From JADHUC01 sp964617665 (GTDB taxonomy: Bacteria > Planctomycetota > Planctomycetia > Pirellulales > Pirellulaceae), in assembly GCA_964617665.1 (NCBI GenBank), contig CAZUAH010000158.1, forward strand, positions 1 to 25,895: a stretch of DNA of 25,895 bases, in the 5' to 3' direction. A program made the position numbers and the translations under genes. The notes beneath the pieces were generated by a model that saw only the letters and a program-made list of their open reading frames with translations, did no database searches and was not told the DNA's origin. Position 1 is the first letter of the stretch; every line of letters starts with the position of its first letter. This document shows, piece after piece, positions 25,501 to 25,895 of this stretch.

Positions 25501-25715
25501 CGCCGGACGTCTGTGACCCGGACGATCCGACCGGCGCACTTGAAGGCCGAAAGGACGCGGTGCTCATGGCCTTTGATCCGGATGACGGCAAGAAGCTCAC
25601 TCAAACGGACCTTACTTCGCCGGCCGTGTTCGACGGCATGATTGCCGCCGATAGTCACCTGTATGTATCAACCACAAACGGCGGAATCGTCTGCTATGGA
25701 GGTAAGAAAGAATGA
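22437..25715 (+). CDS. Exported methyltransferase-like / PQQ-type beta-propeller fusion (copy B)
   Basis: Homologue of the 14168 gene. The start is unclear. The ATG at 22437 has GAAGGG 6 bases upstream but lies inside the sulfatase remnant in another frame and gives an odd leader of about 32 residues before the hydrophobic IYLIVIMLYAVTGVTA. An ATG at 22533 gives 1060 aa and a very short signal lacking a basic n-region. From there the order is the same: methyltransferase-like fold (GGLVVHVGCGDGKL, GLDTDAKNV, LPYVDNLVNLIVAD), linker DDWSHFLHDASGNAV, first propeller, Cys-rich block (HHPRCYRSKAT, RGACRYG, TPHPCFCF), second propeller starting DWPMYRHDPKRSG. Compared with copy A it carries an in-frame 8-residue insert PSTGSGHG (23328-23351) and a heptamer tandem repeat in the interdomain linker (24312-24343). 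The next homologue overlaps its stop by 4 bases. Confidence 0.83.
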   Translation: MLYRFVGPFGGRAFGIFGREKETGHCIYLIVIMLYAVTGVTAEPVKLVEESGIKGGLVVHVGCGDGKLTAGLRVNDSYLVHGLDTDAKNVAKAREHIHSKGLYGPVSVDVFDGKGLPYVDNLVNLIVADALSGVTMKEVMRVLAPRGVAYVNGKKTVKPVPKEIDDWSHFLHDASGNAVAHDRVVAAPKHLQWIGGPLWCRSHEYFSSLCAMVSSGGRVFCIFDEGPTGIIDKRIPDKWTLVARDAFNGVILWKRRIPLWGWKAWKQAAMEKADWRTMGSQRNKFPLGPPRRLVAVGPSTGSGHGDRVYVTLGYHAPVTELDAATGKTLRTFEGTERTDEIICQGDTMVLLVRPKGQPAKPKKPSGPVRVLAINLETGKQLWESKTPAIVAMSLATDGQNVLFHSGDSIVCIDAASGKRRWQTPAGGVSLSVGNTDATLIIHKDVVLCASRKQLVALSIKDGRILWKLPGARGFGVGNPPDLFVADNLVWYGRGQADPQSITGYDPLTGKPGRTVNMGPVITHGHHPRCYRSKATDNYLFLPKMGAELIDIKGDKHSRHNWLRGACRYGMLPCNGLLYSTPHPCFCFAGVKMNGFIATAPAAPTRNAQAESQSPRLTKGPAYGKVNPQSAIRNPQSSDWPMYRHDPKRSGSTSATVGFKLSKTWSTKLGGRLTQPVVADGRLFVVRIDAGQVVCLNADTGQVIWNYTAGGCVDSAPSWYKGYLIFGSADGWVHALRASDGELAWRFRAAARDRRVVAFGRVESAWPVHGSVLILDGTVYLTSGRSSFLDGGITLYGLDYATGKKLYETTMDGPHPDLKVRDENAYAMEGSKSDILVTDGELIYLFHNAVNKRLEKQPTPIKGKLTASNRGERDFGRHLFSNAGFLDTTAFNRNYWIHTDRWPAFNFAQQSPKAGQLVVFDDTHTYAVKYFVRRNKLSPQSFPATDGYYLFADSIDNRPVAVKSDGKGGPEFIRWLPQTGGLQTAKSLGVGFARAKPVKWVNAIPVRVRVLVRTSRVLFATGTPDVCDPDDPTGALEGRKDAVLMAFDPDDGKKLTQTDLTSPAVFDGMIAADSHLYVSTTNGGIVCYGGKKE
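23328..23351. repeat. In-frame 24-bp insertion carrying a dispersed-repeat core
   Basis: Copy A reads RRLVAVGDRVFVTLG here; copy B reads RRLVAVG, then PSTGSGHG, then DRVYVTLG. The added 24 bases include CCTTCGACAGGCTCAGGA, a short sequence known as a dispersed repeat core in many bacterial genomes. It keeps the frame, so the protein gains eight Gly/Ser-rich residues, likely in a surface loop of the propeller. Confidence 0.75.
24312..24343. repeat. 7-bp tandem repeat inside a coding region
   Basis: The unit AATCCGC is repeated just over four times (24312-24343). It encodes part of NPQSAIRNPQSS in the linker before the second propeller of copy B. Because the unit length is not a multiple of three, gain or loss of one unit would shift the frame, so this could be a phase-variable site. 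Confidence 0.85.
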
Positions 25716-25895
25716 AACGGCTTTCTTATTACGCTGTATCGCTTGTTGTGTTTCTTGCGCCGACGGCACATGCACAATCGGCAAGAGATATTCTCAAAGC
25801 CAGCGGCGTTACGGGGGGGCTGGTCGTGCATCTGGGCTGCGGCGACGGAACACGGACCGCCGCCCTGCGCATTGATGAGCGTTATCTGGTGCATG
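25712..25895 (+). CDS. Exported methyltransferase-like / propeller fusion (copy C), 3' partial
   Basis: A third homologue begins at an ATG that overlaps the stop of copy B (ATGA at 25712-25715), with GGAGG about 14 bases and TAAGAAAG nearer upstream. The visible 61 codons read a Sec signal (MKRLSYYAVSLVVFLAPTAHA) and then SARDILKASGVTGGLVVHLGC followed by GDG and RYLVH at the window end. This matches the same region of the 14168 gene (QDILTESGVTGGLVVHVGC). Only the N-terminus is present, so the presence of the propeller part is inferred from the two complete homologues. Confidence 0.85.
   Translation, partial: MKRLSYYAVSLVVFLAPTAHAQSARDILKASGVTGGLVVHLGCGDGTRTAALRIDERYLVH

Overview
The window reads as part of a polysaccharide-degradation locus from a PVC-superphylum bacterium (Planctomycetota, Kiritimatiellota, Lentisphaerota or a relative). 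The basis is its content: many secreted sulfatases, Tat- or Sec-exported glycoside hydrolases, very large secreted proteins joining a methyltransferase-like domain to a PQQ-type beta-propeller, an ECF sigma factor of the Rhodopirellula/Verrucomicrobium type, and many REP-like palindromes. The phylum cannot be fixed from the sequence alone. The DNA contains a run of 10 N at 9548-9557, so it is a scaffold, probably a draft or metagenome assembly. Every gene I accept lies on the + strand.

Layout: 2-7435 holds a sulfatase (cut by the left edge), a Tat-type FAD-dependent oxidoreductase, a second sulfatase, a GH99/WbsX-like protein and a third sulfatase. A REP-like hairpin lies at 3270-3333. 7436-7892 is a gene-free stretch with nested inverted repeats. 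7893-9400 is an ECF sigma factor overlapped by a one-TM anti-sigma-like protein. 9401-10114 has no intact gene; it carries a palindrome at the assembly gap, a likely REP-associated transposase (RAYT) C-terminal remnant and more REP-like repeats. 10115-20942 holds a GH10-like enzyme, a GH42 beta-galactosidase, a methyltransferase/propeller fusion (copy A) and a GH106 alpha-L-rhamnosidase-like enzyme with an extra C-terminal SHD1-like domain. 20960-25895 holds a fourth sulfatase, a 36-codon sulfatase remnant, a second methyltransferase/propeller fusion (copy B) and the first 61 codons of a third (copy C), cut by the right edge.

How they may work together (inference): sulfatases remove sulfate esters while GH42, GH106, GH10-like and GH99-like enzymes cut galactosyl, rhamnosyl and other glycosidic links of a sulfated, rhamnose- and galactose-containing glycan. 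The sigma/anti-sigma pair could sense a glycan outside the membrane and switch on the locus. Genes are often joined by 4-base ATGA overlaps, suggesting translational coupling in operons. The most unusual content is the family of exported methyltransferase/propeller fusions: three copies in under 12 kb, sharing a cysteine-rich signature in the two complete copies. One copy has been joined directly to a decapitated sulfatase gene and carries short dispersed repeats inside its reading frame.
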